DNA of 64,000 bases from Scytalidium lignicola. Lineage: Eukaryota > Ascomycota > Leotiomycetes. Shown one piece after another: positions 1-11,700 of this stretch. How positions within the stretch are numbered: position 1 is the first letter of the stretch; each line of letters opens with the position of its first letter. The stretch lies in assembly GCA_002812745.2 (NCBI GenBank), contig NCSJ02000011.1, forward strand, positions 124,001 to 188,000, in the 5' to 3' direction. Under the pieces are notes generated by a model. The model was not told where the DNA came from. It searched no databases and saw only the letters and a program-made list of their open reading frames with translations. A program made the translations under genes and the position numbers.

Positions 1-561
1 CGAAGCAAAAGAAGAAGTTGTTTAGATTTTGCGTGCTGAATTTTGACCCAGGATACAGTGTTATATTCGTGGTTCCCTCATTGTCGCTATTCAGAGCACA
101 TTCCGACTTATCGCCCGCTGTATCGCAGTCTGATTTAATAGTTAGGATCTTCTTCTTTTTGCAGGATCACAGGTATCGGAAGAACAATTCTACTCACTAA
201 TCCCCGAAACGGACCAAGTATTATCGCTGGTGATCGCATCGTCCGTAGCGCCTGTCTGGCACAACACCAGAGAGAGTTCCGGATTCTGGAAAGCAACGAC
301 ATCTAGAATTTTATATTCGATCGTCATCGGGGCTCCAAGCGCAACACCTGCCGTGGGAAGCGAAGTCCATACTACAGCCGTGGATGCACTCGTTGCAGCG
401 GTGGTGGGAGGAACATTTGATGGAATGGGAGTTGGACCGTCGGTGCTCGGTATTGTAATTGCATCTCCAGCAGGAGATTGAACAGTAGTCATCGTCGTGC
501 CATGCCCTTGGCTCGCGAGCACCACAAGGCTGAAGAGAGCTCGCAGTGCATCTATCCTCAT
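1..561 (-). CDS. Secreted Ser/Thr-rich protein, 3' end outside window
   Basis: Two coding exons are visible, 561-198 and 129-1, running off the left edge. The start at 561 opens with a signal-peptide-like stretch (MRIDALRALFSLVVLASQGHG). A Thr/Ser/Pro/Ala-rich segment follows, then a more structured part containing TIEYKILDVVAF. Reading straight through meets a stop at 190-192. However, a strong donor (GTGAGT at 197) and a CTAAC branch point 13 nt before an AG at 131-130 define a 68-nt intron. Splicing it restores an open frame of 43 more codons, with two Cys and a possible N-glycosylation site (NIT). Known: fungal cell-surface proteins often have this layout. Inferred: the product is secreted or cell-wall associated. 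The family is not recognised, and a GPI tail could lie outside the window. Confidence 0.55.
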
Positions 562-1877
562 CCTCGCGACCCGGCACTCTCCACCACAGAGCTCGAGGAG
601 GAAATAGAGCAAGAGGGAGAGAGAGAGAAACGGGAAAAGATAAGTATGCAGAGGAGCTGCATACGGAAAAATAAAAGGCGCTTTGGTGGAGAGGGTGTCA
701 CAAAGCAAAGAGAAAGACAAGAGAAGAGGAAGCCATGGCGTTGGAGATGCTTTGCATTCGTGAATGACACCACGATGCTGATCCGCCAGTCTCACCGTTT
801 TGGGCCATGTTGGAAGGGACCTGCTCCAGGATCCTGCGGCGCCAGCAACCAACAACTGGGTAGCGCAGAATCGCCGCATTCCTTCTTCAATGTTGCACTT
901 GGGCCCATGAAAGCATGGGCTCACGTATCACTAGTGGTACGGGGCATATTGGAGCAGCTCACGCCAACATAACGAGGTCATCAATTGGACCGAAGACTGC
1001 GGAAAAAACAAAGAATGTCCGTTTTGAGGAAAGGCGGGGGGGCTGAGAAAGTAAGAGAGGATTCGGATGCTGGACGAAAATCTGCATTTGGCAGCAGTTT
1101 TGCGTTGCACCGAGGCTGAGGTGGCGGGGTGGTACGTGCGCCAGCTGAGTGCAGCACTAAACCAAATATAAATAGCCCTAGTCACGTGGAGACCCGCTTG
1201 AGTGAGCATCTTACACCGCATTAGGCAAAACTCCATCCTCCTCTAGTCCTATTCAATGCTAGACTAGGTTATTATTGGAATCGTGCACGTGCCAGCTGAC
1301 TAGTGGTTATCTCGGCTGCAGGGCAACAATAAGCGCACCCGAACCTCTTCATCTTTACGTACAGGGACATCCATGATAGTAAAGTAAATATATACCCATA
1401 AGTTACTGTACAGTAATGTTATCCGAGCATATTGCTGTACAATAGAATAGAATCGTGGTACCGCAGTCTCTCAAATTATAACACACTTAAAACTAATTGA
1501 AAACTTTATCTCTCTCTATTTTAGCTGATCTACACTATCAGATCCACATCTTGCAGATCACTAATTAATAGATTGCCTTTAGTATAATTGTATTATTATA
1601 TTTAAAACGGATACGGTAATTTACTTGCCTGCCTATTTTAGGGGGATTAAAATCCACAGTAATGTGCTCTTGCTCTGTACAAGGCTCATAAACTATCTCT
1701 CCAGCATCACACCGTATCTCTCTATCGCAGACCAAACGTCGCCTCATGCCACAATATTATCAAAACGCCATTTATTCAACTCCCCTACCCACGAAGGAAA
1801 AAAATGCCATGCTAATGATCTCCCAAGAAGAAATATCCACTTTGAAACAGACATTCCAAGATGCAATTCGAACGACG
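562..1877. other. Intergenic spacer, no gene seen
   Basis: No open frame with coding character is seen. The part near 562-760 has purine/pyrimidine-biased tracts and probably holds the promoter of the secreted-protein gene on the minus strand. Bases 1380-1640 are AT-rich and contain a perfect 14-bp palindrome at 1403-1416 (TTACTGTACAGTAA). Confidence 0.5.
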
Positions 1878-4800
1878 TTATGCAAAAGTCATGGAGATTT
1901 CCTTTTCCTCTCCGAAGTCTTCGTCTTCATACTCATCCGCCCATGCATTGTGCCCTAGATTCATTGAAGAAGGTAAAGGTGTCGGCTCGGTCACTGAGCT
2001 CTTCAACTCTGGTCGCTCCACGGCCGCGGATCGCTCCACCGGATCCGCGAGTGGCGGACTAGGTTGTGTGGGTCCAGGTGCTGAATAGAGGTTGGTAGAG
2101 GATAAGGATGACTGCGAGTGATGGTGAGGCTCATCATAATCAAATGACATCTGAACCTCCTCTTCTTCCTCGTAATAATAATGTGGTTTCGGGCTCGACT
2201 TTGGTATTTCCGGGATCGATGGTCTTGATGATGCTGAAAATGAGTGCTTGTGAATCTTGGCTTGTAGTCCAAAATTCGCGTCAAGACTCTTCGTTTCCCT
2301 CGATCGGGAGCTAGAGGAAGAAGAACCATTCTCGATATCGAGCTTCATTGGTGGCAATGTGGACTTCAACTCCTTCACATCTATCCGCTCGCTCGCCAAC
2401 TCGGCGCGAATGGCATCGATGTCGAACAATACCCCGTAGTTATTCCCCTCCGCATCTTCAGTTTTCTTAGGCTGGGCTTTTAATTCTTCGTAAGTTTCCC
2501 AGTCCTTCTTCTCCACAGCCGATTTCTTTTTCCGAGAAAAGAAACCAAACTTCCCCTTTGCCTCCTTCTCTCTCTCCTGCCTCTCAAACTCTTTTCGGGC
2601 TTCTTCAATTTCATTGATGAGTTCCCGCTGCCGCTCTGTATGATTCTCTGGATCTGGATCCTCGATTTCAGTAAACTCATCGCTGTCCACAATCCAGCCT
2701 ACTTCTCGTAGGAGACGCGGCATTGCTGCACGATACGCCATGTGGCCAGGCACGAGTTCCGTTACATCGACGTTTTCTAAACCTGCTATCCCATTCACTG
2801 GTGCAAGTCCTGCTATGCGGCTGATACCACCACTAGTTAACCGAAAGAGATAACCAAGAATCCAATCATTTCTAGCGTAACCATTCACAAACCTTCCGGA
2901 AACAACGGATTTTGCCCTTAGGTATTCTTCTCTTTTTGCCACCATAGGCGAACCAAACAGATAGACATTTTGTACAAGCCCATAAGCCCCTCTTCTGGAC
3001 AGTTCCCTTAAGCAAGAGAAGATAACTCTTGAACCAAGGGAGTAGCCTACGAATGTGATAGGACGAGTACCAAGATTCCGATCAATGAGGGAATCGGCTA
3101 AAATTAGACCTGCTGCATTCGCTCTATCTAGGGAGACTGTCCAAGGATTATCGATGAGGTAGGCAAGCTTGGTTAATACAACGGGCAGTTGTAGGGCCGC
3201 CATCAAACCTACGAGGATGGTGCTACCAAGCAATTGTTGAAGACCTTGAGTCAGTGCCTATAGAAGCTAATCTTAGTATTCATCCAATGATAGGGAGTAG
3301 ATAATTCAATATATACCTCTGTGGCTAAAATATTTATAGTGTCTCCCATAGATGTAAGCATCTCAGGTTCCCAAAGAACAGAGTATATGTCACCCATAAT
3401 CGGATCAACCGTGCTGTATGGTAAGCGTACATCATCAACCTTCCCCGTCATCCACCCAGAAACTGTCACAATGAGATTAACCCGCTTGTTATTATGCAGC
3501 GGCCTGTACTCGAATGTCTTCACAGCACCCGTCCTGCGATTCGCTGCTCTTACAGCAATAATTCCACCAGACGCAGCGGCAGTAGATGTAATAACAGCCG
3601 CTCCACCAGCACCAGCTAGAAATCCACTTGTACCTGCAACGCCTATGGTGGTGAAACCCGCGGCCAGGCCCGCACCTATAACAGGAGCCAAGAGACCAGC
3701 AGATAACCCGATTACGAGACCTCCACCAACAGTTGCAAGCCCCATCATCACATATCTCTTCTTCAAAGCCCTCTTTCTCCTGTTCTCTTTATGCTCATCC
3801 TCATTCCAGTTCTCTTTCTCCGCAGCCTGCTGCATTTCCAATGCCTCCGTAACCTTTTTCTCAAACCGGCATATCTCCAGCCAGGAGATTTCCATGTTGT
3901 CGCCTACTTTCTCTAGGAGAGTTCGTGAGCGGGCATCATAGACCGAATCGGCAATAAGTGTCAGAAATAAATCACATAATACCGTCCATCGAAGATCGAT
4001 GTCAATGCTTTTGGTCATAGGGAGCTGTGAGGGTGTTCGCACTTCAGGGAGATCTTCGCCCTCATGTTCTTCGTATGGCGGTGGTGGTTGCGCGACATCC
4101 TCCTCAGGTACTGGTGAGGAGAATCTTCCATTCATATCTATAGAAGATTTCGAATATCTGCTACTAGAATTAACAGATGGGCTATATGATGACCTTTGAT
4201 CCGCCATAGGATTTTTGACTCGAGCGTTTTGCATTAAGGTAGGTGTAAGGTCCTTTGGAACGACACCGTGATGTGCCAGTTGCTCAATCATGACCTGCTC
4301 GGCTGGACTAATATCCATGTGTGCATATAACCGCACCATCATCTTCTGGCCCCACATGTGCATAGCTTCAACTCCCATCTTTAAGTCCTTCTTAGTGGCC
4401 TTATTCGAATACAGAGAGTCTGCTTCGCTGATCATACTCGATACGATCAGTCGAGTCATACCTACATAAGCAATCCTCTGGCTCTCCGTAAGTAGGTCCT
4501 TCGTTGCTTGCATCTGAGAAACAACATCGCGTGGATCTTCATCATCCACCTCTCCAGCTCCAGTCCCACCAACTTCTTTGAATAGATATTTCGTATCCTC
4601 ATCTAGACTCGTCGCAGATTGGGCATCCTCATCTAGTTGAACTCTTGTATACCCCTTTCCGGCTCCTCCAAGCCCGGCATAAGCATCTGGTTCCTCATCC
4701 GATTCGTGTATTTCTCGAGCAACAAGTTTGTTGTCGTCATCGTAAATGTCGTATGGCGCATAAGCTGGCATCGTCTGCCATCCCTCATCTACCTCTTCCT

Positions 4801-5410
4801 CTTCCTCTTCAACCTTCTGCACAGCAGATTGCTGATGGGACCACTCTGATATACCCTGCCCCTTTGAGCTTTGCCCTCGTTGATGACCTTTGGGAGAATT
4901 CAAGTCTGAAGGTGCAGTTGGCGCACTTAAATCTTGGTCTTTGGTGTCCATTGGCTCCACCTTCTCGGTTTCCGGTGTAGTCGTTTTCGACCCGGCCGTC
5001 ACTCCTTTCTCTCCCTCCTGCTTCGCATCCTCGTCTAAAGCTACCTTCTGAGGATTTTTTTGCTCCTCGTGCGGCGGCAATGGTGCATCTTCAAATTTTT
5101 GATCACCATCGGTTGAATCGTTGTCATCATTCTGTAGCTTAGCCGGCTCCGCCGGCTCCTGAGTCACCTGTCGGTCTTCTAAGACTGCTTGGTGAGTGCC
5201 ATTTTTGCTTTTCGAGGGTTCCGTATGCTCTTCTGAGCCATTCTCCTCTACATCTTCTACATCAGCTAGCGGCACCGGAGGAGGGGGTTTCCTGATAGGC
5301 AATCCAAAGTCGTCGAGCTCGGGTGTATCATTTTGAGGTTTTGCGTCGTGTGTAGTACCATTGGTACCTTTGTCACCCTTCTCCAAGTCGGGCCCTTGGG
5401 CCGCCGCCAT
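1878..5410 (-). CDS. DUF726 family protein, Mil1/TMCO4-like
   Basis: Two exons, 5410-3317 and 3257-1878, separated by a 59-nt intron (3258-3316) in phase 0, give 1157 residues. The first ~450 residues are acidic and low in complexity. A helical region follows, then a Gly/Ala-rich hydrophobic stretch near residues 555-625 that could enter a membrane. An alpha/beta-hydrolase-like core comes next, with NLIVTVSGWMTG and the nucleophile-elbow motif GYSLGSR near residue 768. The last ~250 residues are charged and Ser/Pro-rich. This order matches DUF726 proteins, including yeast Mil1 (a binding partner of an AP-1 variant of the clathrin adaptor) and human TMCO4. Inferred: a membrane-associated protein of the trafficking system; hydrolase activity is unproven although the Ser motif is intact. 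The start is supported by an in-frame Met followed by a continuous acidic N-terminus. Confidence 0.9.
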
Positions 5411-5776
5411 ATTGTTTGTTTCTGTCCACCGCCTTTTATCGGAGGGGGCCCTAGGACCATCTAGAATGTCTAGGGTGACTATTCCCGGTGAACAGAAATT
5501 ATATTCTCGGTCTGCTGCGGATGATGTGCAACATGGCGTACCGCGTAAGACGACATCTAATTTGACTAGTTAGTTGCCGAGAATATTTGGGCTTTTGGAG
5601 CTTGACCAATACTCGCTACCAGCACCTTAAGAGGGGTACTTGTATTAATTAATTATCTCATTTCTACAAACACGACCTCACACTTTATCAGAAAATCTCA
5701 TCAGTACTAGAGATTGCATGGTCTTGATGTTTGAGGGATTATATTATTCAGGTAATTTAGATTTAATCTATATCAT
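5411..5776. other. Spacer between DUF726 gene and FMN dehydrogenase gene
   Basis: This 366-nt spacer holds the presumed promoter of the DUF726 gene on the side next to 5410 and the 3' flank of the FMN dehydrogenase gene. No gene or clear terminator motif is seen. Confidence 0.5.
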
Positions 5777-7380
5777 TTACAGTTTTGCTTTTGACCAAAG
5801 TCCGACATTTTCTAGATTTGCAGGGCCATCATATATATCTCTTTCGACCATTCGAGTATTGACCTGAATAGTAAAAGTTAGAAATTTTTTCTGGGGGTTG
5901 CACAACATAACGACTTACAAATTTCGGTCCTAGTTCACTAACTTTCTCTACGCCAAGAAGCCTCATGCAAGTATCGGTTTCGGCCTTCAAGACTGGATGT
6001 AGTGTTAGCTCCCATAATTCAAATGACAAAAAGGATCTGTACTTTCGAAAGTCCTCTCTACACCCTCAGGACCACCAGCACCAAGCCCAAACAAGGCAGC
6101 TCGTCCAACTCCAACGGCTCTTGCTCCCAAACACAACGCCTTGACGACATCTGTCCCTCGTTTTATACCACCATCCACCCAAACCTCTATTCTACTAAAT
6201 ACCTCGGGACAGTACTTTCGGATCTCAAGAAGCGTATGTACTGCGGGAGGAGCTGTATCAAGAGCTCGACCGCCATGGTTTGAGAGTATAACAGCTTTGA
6301 TCTGTGGGGAATATTGTGCGGCTAAGTAAGCATCTTCGTGCGTCTGAATTCCTTTGAGCACGATCGGTAAAGATGTATGCTTTGCTAGCCATGGTAATGT
6401 AGTTTTCCATACAAGATCTGCAGCAGTACCGAAAAATAACTGCTTACCAACCCCAGATTCACCAGTTGAAGCTCCTGCAGGTTGGAAATTTTGTTTCTCA
6501 TCATGCTCTCTCTTTCCAGGAACTGGTGCATCCAAGGTCAGGACAATGAATTTAATTTTGTCGGACATCTTGTTGATGCGTGCTATCATGTCCTCACTTC
6601 GCTTTCTATCGTTTTGGACATATAACTGCCACCCAAAAATTTGACCCGGAACTGAGCCTTCAACGATTTGCTCCGGATTCATGGAAGAGTTGTTTGAAAT
6701 TATCTGAAGAGCCCCGAATTTGCTAATACCCTGCGCGATACCATGCTCCCCAGCTGGATGAGCTAACCTTGCCATTGCGGCAGGGGATACGTATATTGGT
6801 AATCCGACTTTATGTCCAAGTAAAGTGGTTGATAAGTCGCATCTCGAACAGTCTATAAACATCCTAGGCCGTAGCAATATTTGCTTATATACCTGGTTAT
6901 TGAAGCTCTTTGTAATCAGATCATCGCCGGCGGAGAAGTAGTATGCCCAGCATCGCTTTGATACTTTCTTCGTCGCGAGTGCTTCGATCTCGTCTAGGTT
7001 CAAGAGGCTCTGCAGATCCACTGATCCAGCATCCTCCTCAACTTTCTGTTGCGCTTTGTCTGCCATGCCTTCCTTCTGCGGCAAGGTCGAAGGATCTACT
7101 TTACCCAGCATTTTTTCTGGTGAGAGGTTTTGTTCCAATGTTCCCGGAGGGTGAATTGGGTCATATTCTTCAGTGGCATCCTGTCCAGCCAGTTTGAGTA
7201 TGATCTTTGATCCGCCTGGGTGACTTGAAAGAAAGTCGGTCACGTCGTATACCTTGCCGTACAGAATTACCCAGCAACTCTCTGCCGAGGTATGTTTCGC
7301 AACTACACAACTATTAGAAAGTGCATTGTCATGAAAAATTTCCGCGATATACCTTCGTCATAAGAGAACGTCTTCGCCAT
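5777..7380 (-). CDS. Cytochrome b5-fused FMN-dependent 2-hydroxyacid dehydrogenase (cytochrome b2-like)
   Basis: Four exons (7380-7353, 7302-6043, 5992-5919, 5863-5777) join in frame to 482 residues. The N-terminus is a cytochrome b5 domain with the haem ligand motif HPGG and the second His in DPIHPPGTL. The rest is the FMN-dependent alpha-hydroxyacid dehydrogenase fold. Residues equivalent to the flavocytochrome b2 active site are visible: Tyr in [10 protein letters not shown], Tyr in WQLYVQNDR, Asp in [12 protein letters not shown], Lys in LPIVLKGIQ, and His/Arg in SNHGGRALD. Known: this family oxidises L-lactate or related 2-hydroxyacids to 2-oxoacids. Odd: the protein starts directly at the b5 domain, without the mitochondrial presequence of Cyb2, so it may be cytosolic and use another 2-hydroxyacid. 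It lies beside an amidohydrolase/hydantoinase pair, which suggests a catabolic role. Confidence 0.9.
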
Positions 7381-7729
7381 TCTTCCGAATTCAATTGATG
7401 CTGTGAAGTTATTTGAAAATCATGAAGCCTGCGATTTCGGGGTATGCATTGCTCGTCAAATATGGGGAATCGTTATCACAAGGATGGGATCCAATTGCCG
7501 CTGACGGCCGTTATTACCGGGTGCCGTTCTCCAATCAAAGATCTTCAATTAAAAGCAATCGGCAAGTGAAGGTGTTTGAAAGAGACTTGGAAGAGAGTTC
7601 GGCTTCATTCCGCAGTTTGCTACATTGGTTTATTATTGTACAAACAATTGTTCGAAGTCGTCTCCTGCAAATTCGGACTCGTCTTGTAACTTAAAATCTA
7701 CCACCTTTTTATCATGATTTTCCCGCTTT
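7381..7729. promoter_or_regulatory. Promoter region of FMN dehydrogenase gene
   Basis: This 349-nt spacer lies between the start of the FMN dehydrogenase gene and the 3' end of the amidohydrolase gene, both on the minus strand. It contains TTATCA at 7473-7478, which reads TGATAA on the coding strand and fits the HGATAR consensus of GATA factors. Nothing else stands out. Confidence 0.3.
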
Positions 7730-9167
7730 TTATGATCCTTTTGCTAACTTGACTGCTTCGTCATACCTGAGCACTGCCTGTAGTAAAACTTGAGCTCCTA
7801 ATGCGCAATCTTCGGCACTGGTATACTCTGCCGGATTATGAGATATTCCATCTTTAGATGGCACAAATATCATGCTAGTATTAACAACTTTGCTAGTCCA
7901 GGCTGCATCATGCCCTGCTCCAGACTTCATCTCCATTATTTGGTCCGGCCCCACCTCTTTGATCGCTGCAGCACGTACAGCCTCTATGCACTCAGTGTGA
8001 AATATCGACTCTGGTAAACCCCACGTTCTTAAGATACTATACTTCGTCTTGTTGTTCTCCTTAGCGATTATCTGATCAAAGCTCTTGAAAATTGCTGAGC
8101 AGAGATCATCCACCATCTGGTCAGTAGAACATCGAACGTCAATGATGAACTGCACTCCACTTGGAATGGTTGCTTGGCTTTGTGTGTCATTCGAAATAAC
8201 TCCCACGGTTGCAACACCAAGGCCAGTTCTGCTTGCTGTATCTTGAACTGCAGAGATCAGTCTCGCAGCAGTAACTAGGGCATCAGACCGAACTGCCATT
8301 GGCGTAGTCCCTGAGTGGCCTTCTACACCTGTCACTCTGATGTCAAACCACTAGCATTCGATCAGTACTAATACAGGCGACACATTGTTTTACGTTGTGA
8401 GCATAGAGATCGATCGCTCTTTTGCTCTGAACATACTTGGTTAATGACATACCTTCATCCCTTGTACTGCAGTAACAACTCCAACCATCTTATTTGCTAT
8501 CTCTAATTTCGGGCCTTGTTCAATGTGAAGCTCAAAATAGCTTTGAAGTGGATTCTGCTGATAATCACATGGAGTCTCTCCAAGGTAGCCAATATCTACA
8601 AGGGCTTGGCGCATCGTGACACCCTCTGTGTCAGTAATTTTATAACAGTCTTCAAGACCGGTAGCTGATTTTGTCGACCATACGCCAGAGCACATCATAG
8701 CCCCTGGGAAACGGGCTCCCTCTTCGTTAGTCCAATCTATGAGCGTAATTGGGCAGTAAGTCTCAATATTGTTCTCATGAAGCGTCCGTAACACCTCAAG
8801 GCCGCTTTGGACGCCAAGTATACCATCATACCGACCACCTGAGTCGATCAGCTTGAATATTTATATAGCTTAATCTATTTAATAACTTACCTGCAGGTTG
8901 AGTATCCAGATGACTTCCTATCCCGATCGGTTTCTCCCTAGACAAACCTGGTCTAGTCGCGAATATATTTCCCATTTGATCAATTTTAACCTCACATCCT
9001 AATTCCTTACAACTCTTTACAAGCCAATCCCTTACTTCTTTATCTTCTTGACTGAGTGACAATCGTCTCATTCCAGTCGAGCTGGTTATGGCGCCCCAGG
9101 AGTCACATGTTGAGTGGATGGTGTCGTTTAGCCGACTGGCGTTGATTCTGAGAGTTTGATACGCCAT
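7730..9167 (-). CDS. M20 family N-carbamoyl amidohydrolase (beta-alanine synthase / L-carbamoylase type)
   Basis: Three exons (9167-8891, 8838-8453, 8350-7730) give 427 residues, the usual length for the family. Metal-binding and substrate motifs are complete: GSHLDTQPAGGRYDG, the Glu pair in WTNEEGARF, His in LHIEQGPKLE, the GHSGTTPM dimer-interface motif, SGAGHDA, and SHNPAEYT near the C-terminus. Known: relatives hydrolyse N-carbamoyl-L-amino acids, allantoate or N-carbamoyl-beta-alanine; the Lachancea kluyveri enzyme Pyd3 is of this fold. The neighbour across a shared 488-nt promoter is a dihydropyrimidinase, whose product is an N-carbamoyl acid. Inferred: the two act in sequence, releasing ammonia and CO2 from a carbamoyl compound. 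The exact substrate cannot be read from the sequence. The second intron (8351-8452, 102 nt) is longer than its neighbours. Confidence 0.88.
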
Positions 9168-9655
9168 CTAGAGATTTTTAAGGGTAAAACAGGATCGGAA
9201 AAATTATTTAAGCCATACAAGAAAGAGATGACGAATGACAGATCAGTTATTATTTAGGTTCAAAAGATTGATATGGCATGTTGAAATTTGAGTCAGAATG
9301 TTCGTTATAAAATAACGTGCTAAGCCTGGTGGGGTATAACATCGACTCAGTATCTTTTCTAAAACGGGGCATCAAAATACTATTTCTGATACTAATTACA
9401 AAGGAAAATAGGTGAGATACTACGCCCAACAATAAGCTCTAATGGGGAATATCGGACGGATAAGGGTCCTGTAGTCCGCAAGAATAGCGGGCGATAAGGA
9501 AGTCTTAGCCAAAGATACGCAAAGGTGGGGAGCTCCACGGCCAAACGATGGCTTGAATTTCATTTATGTGGGTATATTTTCAGTTTTTTTTTTGTCTTGT
9601 AATCCGATGGAAGGCTGGTAATTACGTGTCTTTAAGTTTGAAGNTTTTTTATAAA
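9168..9655. promoter_or_regulatory. Divergent promoter of amidohydrolase and dihydropyrimidinase genes
   Basis: This 488-nt spacer separates two divergent genes of one likely pathway. It holds GATAAG at 9459-9464 and 9493-9498; the second, preceded by C, fits HGATAR, the consensus of nitrogen-control GATA factors such as AreA. A CCG-N9-CGG element lies at 9476-9490, a spacing pattern of the kind bound by Zn2Cys6 regulators. Position 9644 is an N before a T run, 12 bases ahead of the dihydropyrimidinase ATG. Function is inferred from position and motif only. Confidence 0.4.
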
Positions 9656-11307
9656 ATGGCAGAATTCGATCTGTTGGTTCTCAATGGATTAGTGGTTACA
9701 GATCAAAGTACTGAGCACTATGATATAGCCATCAAAGATGGAAAGATATCTAAGCTTGAGGCCCCTGGGTCCCTAGCAGGAGCTAAAGCAAATAAGATCA
9801 TTGATGCGCAAGGAGCGATGGTAATGGTAGGTTACTTTCTTTTAATAAGTTTATAATAATGCCATGTTCAGGGGGAGTACTAAAGTTATCTTTAGCCTGG
9901 TGGTGTTGATGCACATGTACATCTTGGTGAGTCCTCTCAAGCATTACATATTCAAATTAGATGTTGATATTGAACCTAACAGATGAGCCACCATTGTTTG
10001 GGAAAGGGCAGACTGCTGATAACTATGAGACTGGTCAGAGAGAGTAAAATCCGTTAGATTCCACAACTAAGTCATTCTCAGGGACCAGATCAGCCATTGC
10101 TGGCGGTACCACAACATTAATTTCTTTTGCGCCGCAAGAAAAGAGTCAACCATCACTCTTAAAATGCTTAGAGGCAACGCATGCTAGAGCAACTGGCAAC
10201 TGCTATAGTGATTACTCATTCCATCTGATCTGCTCCAATGCAGGCCCCCAGGCAATATCAGAATTCTCAAAACTGCGAGAGGAAGGAATCTCTTCCCTCA
10301 AAATTTATATGACTTACGAAGCGTTACAACTTAATGACTCCGAGATATTGGACGTCTTTTTCGAGGCCCGTAGGCAGAAGATCGTTACAATGATCCATGC
10401 CGAGAACGGAGCAATTATAGACTGGACAATCAAGAAGCTGGAAGAGCAAAACCTGTTTGACCCAAAATATCATGCTACAAGCCATCCACCAGTAGCTGAA
10501 ATTGAGGCGACATACAGAGCGATTAGTCTCAGTGAATACATTGACACTCCTATCCTTATTGTCCATGTATCTTCTCCGGCTGCCGCGCAGAATATTCATG
10601 AAGCTCAGAAAAGGGGGTTACCAGTATATGCCGAGACCTGCCCTCAGTATCTATTCCTGACAAGGAAGGACTTGGACAAACCTGGATTCGAAGGAGCAAA
10701 ATGTGTCTGCAGTCCCCCTCCACGTGAGAGTGAACAAGATCATGAGGGAATCTGGAAGGGACTAGAGAATGGGACTTTCACCGTACTTAGTTCAGACCAC
10801 TGCCCTTTCAGATATGATGATGCTGAGACAGGCAAAAAGACGATCATCAGTCCAGAGTATCCGAATGGTCACTTTAAGTACATTCCTAATGGATGCCCGG
10901 GACTGGAGACTCGTCTAGCCTTAGCATTGTCAGCAAAGCGTTTGCAACTGCAAAAGTTTGTGGAAGTCACTTCGACAAATGCCGCTAAGTTGTATGGACT
11001 CTACCCAAGAAAGGGAGCATTAATACCTGGAGAAAGTGATGCAGACATTACTATCTGGTATCCCGAGGACCTGAATGATCTTGAGCTTACGAACTCCATG
11101 CTTCATCATAATGTAGACTACACACCATATGAGGGAAGGAAATTAAAGCAGTGGCCTCGGTATACAGTGTTGAGGGGCGAGGTGGTTTGGGACAAAGATA
11201 ATGGTGGATTGGTTGGCAAGAAAGGTTATGGCCAGTTCTTAAAAAGAGGACCTAGTTCATTAGCTGGTAGTCGTAGCGAAGAGGAATGGGATGTCAAGAA
11301 GGTTTAG
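9656..11307 (+). CDS. Dihydropyrimidinase / D-hydantoinase-like amidohydrolase
   Basis: Four exons (9656-9826, 9896-9926, 9983-10033, 10082-11307) give 492 residues. The fold is the cyclic amidohydrolase TIM barrel. Metal ligands are all visible: the HVH pair in VDAHVHL, the lysine of SLKIYMTYE (carboxylated in homologues), His in MIHAENG, His in ILIVHVSS and Asp in LSSDHCPF. Known: these enzymes open dihydrouracil, dihydrothymine or hydantoins to N-carbamoyl acids. The gene diverges from an N-carbamoyl amidohydrolase, the next enzyme in such a route, much like Pyd2/Pyd3 of Lachancea kluyveri. The third intron uses a weak donor (GTCAGA at 10034), but the frame and the motif GTRSAIAGGTTT across the junction support it. 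Allantoinase is less likely given the closeness to the SxKxFMxY-type dihydropyrimidinase motif. Confidence 0.9.
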
Positions 11308-11700
11308 GTAGTGTCTATAGTCCATTAGCTATTGTAGGGTAGGCTTTCTTCCTATTATATATACTAAACACCATAATAGTATAAAGTAGATACTAGCTGT
11401 ACCTCTCATGGAATGAAGATGCCTGAGTACCAAGAGCTCAAAATAGCTGTTTGTGCGTACAAATATTTGATGACACAGATAAAAAGATAAGAGGTGGGGT
11501 GCCGAATATCGCGTTTGATAAGGAAGATCATCGTACGGCTACCACCGCTGGTCAGTTGTGATAAAAAGTAATGAGATATGCCCTTGCCGATTAAATACTA
11601 GGAGAGCACCAATGAGACATATCGAGGTACTTATGTGCCTTCGTATTTAGTTATCTATTTATCCACCTACATCTACTTGTAGGGTAGTACGTGAAATACA
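11308..11700. promoter_or_regulatory. Promoter of FAD monooxygenase with GATA-type sites
   Basis: This 393-nt spacer holds four HGATAR-type sites within about 90 bases: AGATAA at 11477, AGATAAG at 11485-11491, TGATAAG at 11516-11522 and TGATAA at 11559. Clustering of this kind is typical of promoters under GATA-factor nitrogen control in ascomycetes. The claim is inferential. Confidence 0.35.

Noticed and set aside
478..972. Plus-strand open frame of 164 codons
   Set aside because: It is antisense to the signal-peptide exon and low in complexity (Glu/Arg-rich from a purine tract). It has no family features.
3321..3941. Plus-strand open frame of 206 codons
   Set aside because: It lies entirely opposite the hydrophobic Gly/Ala-rich part of the DUF726 gene, whose codon pattern explains the openness.
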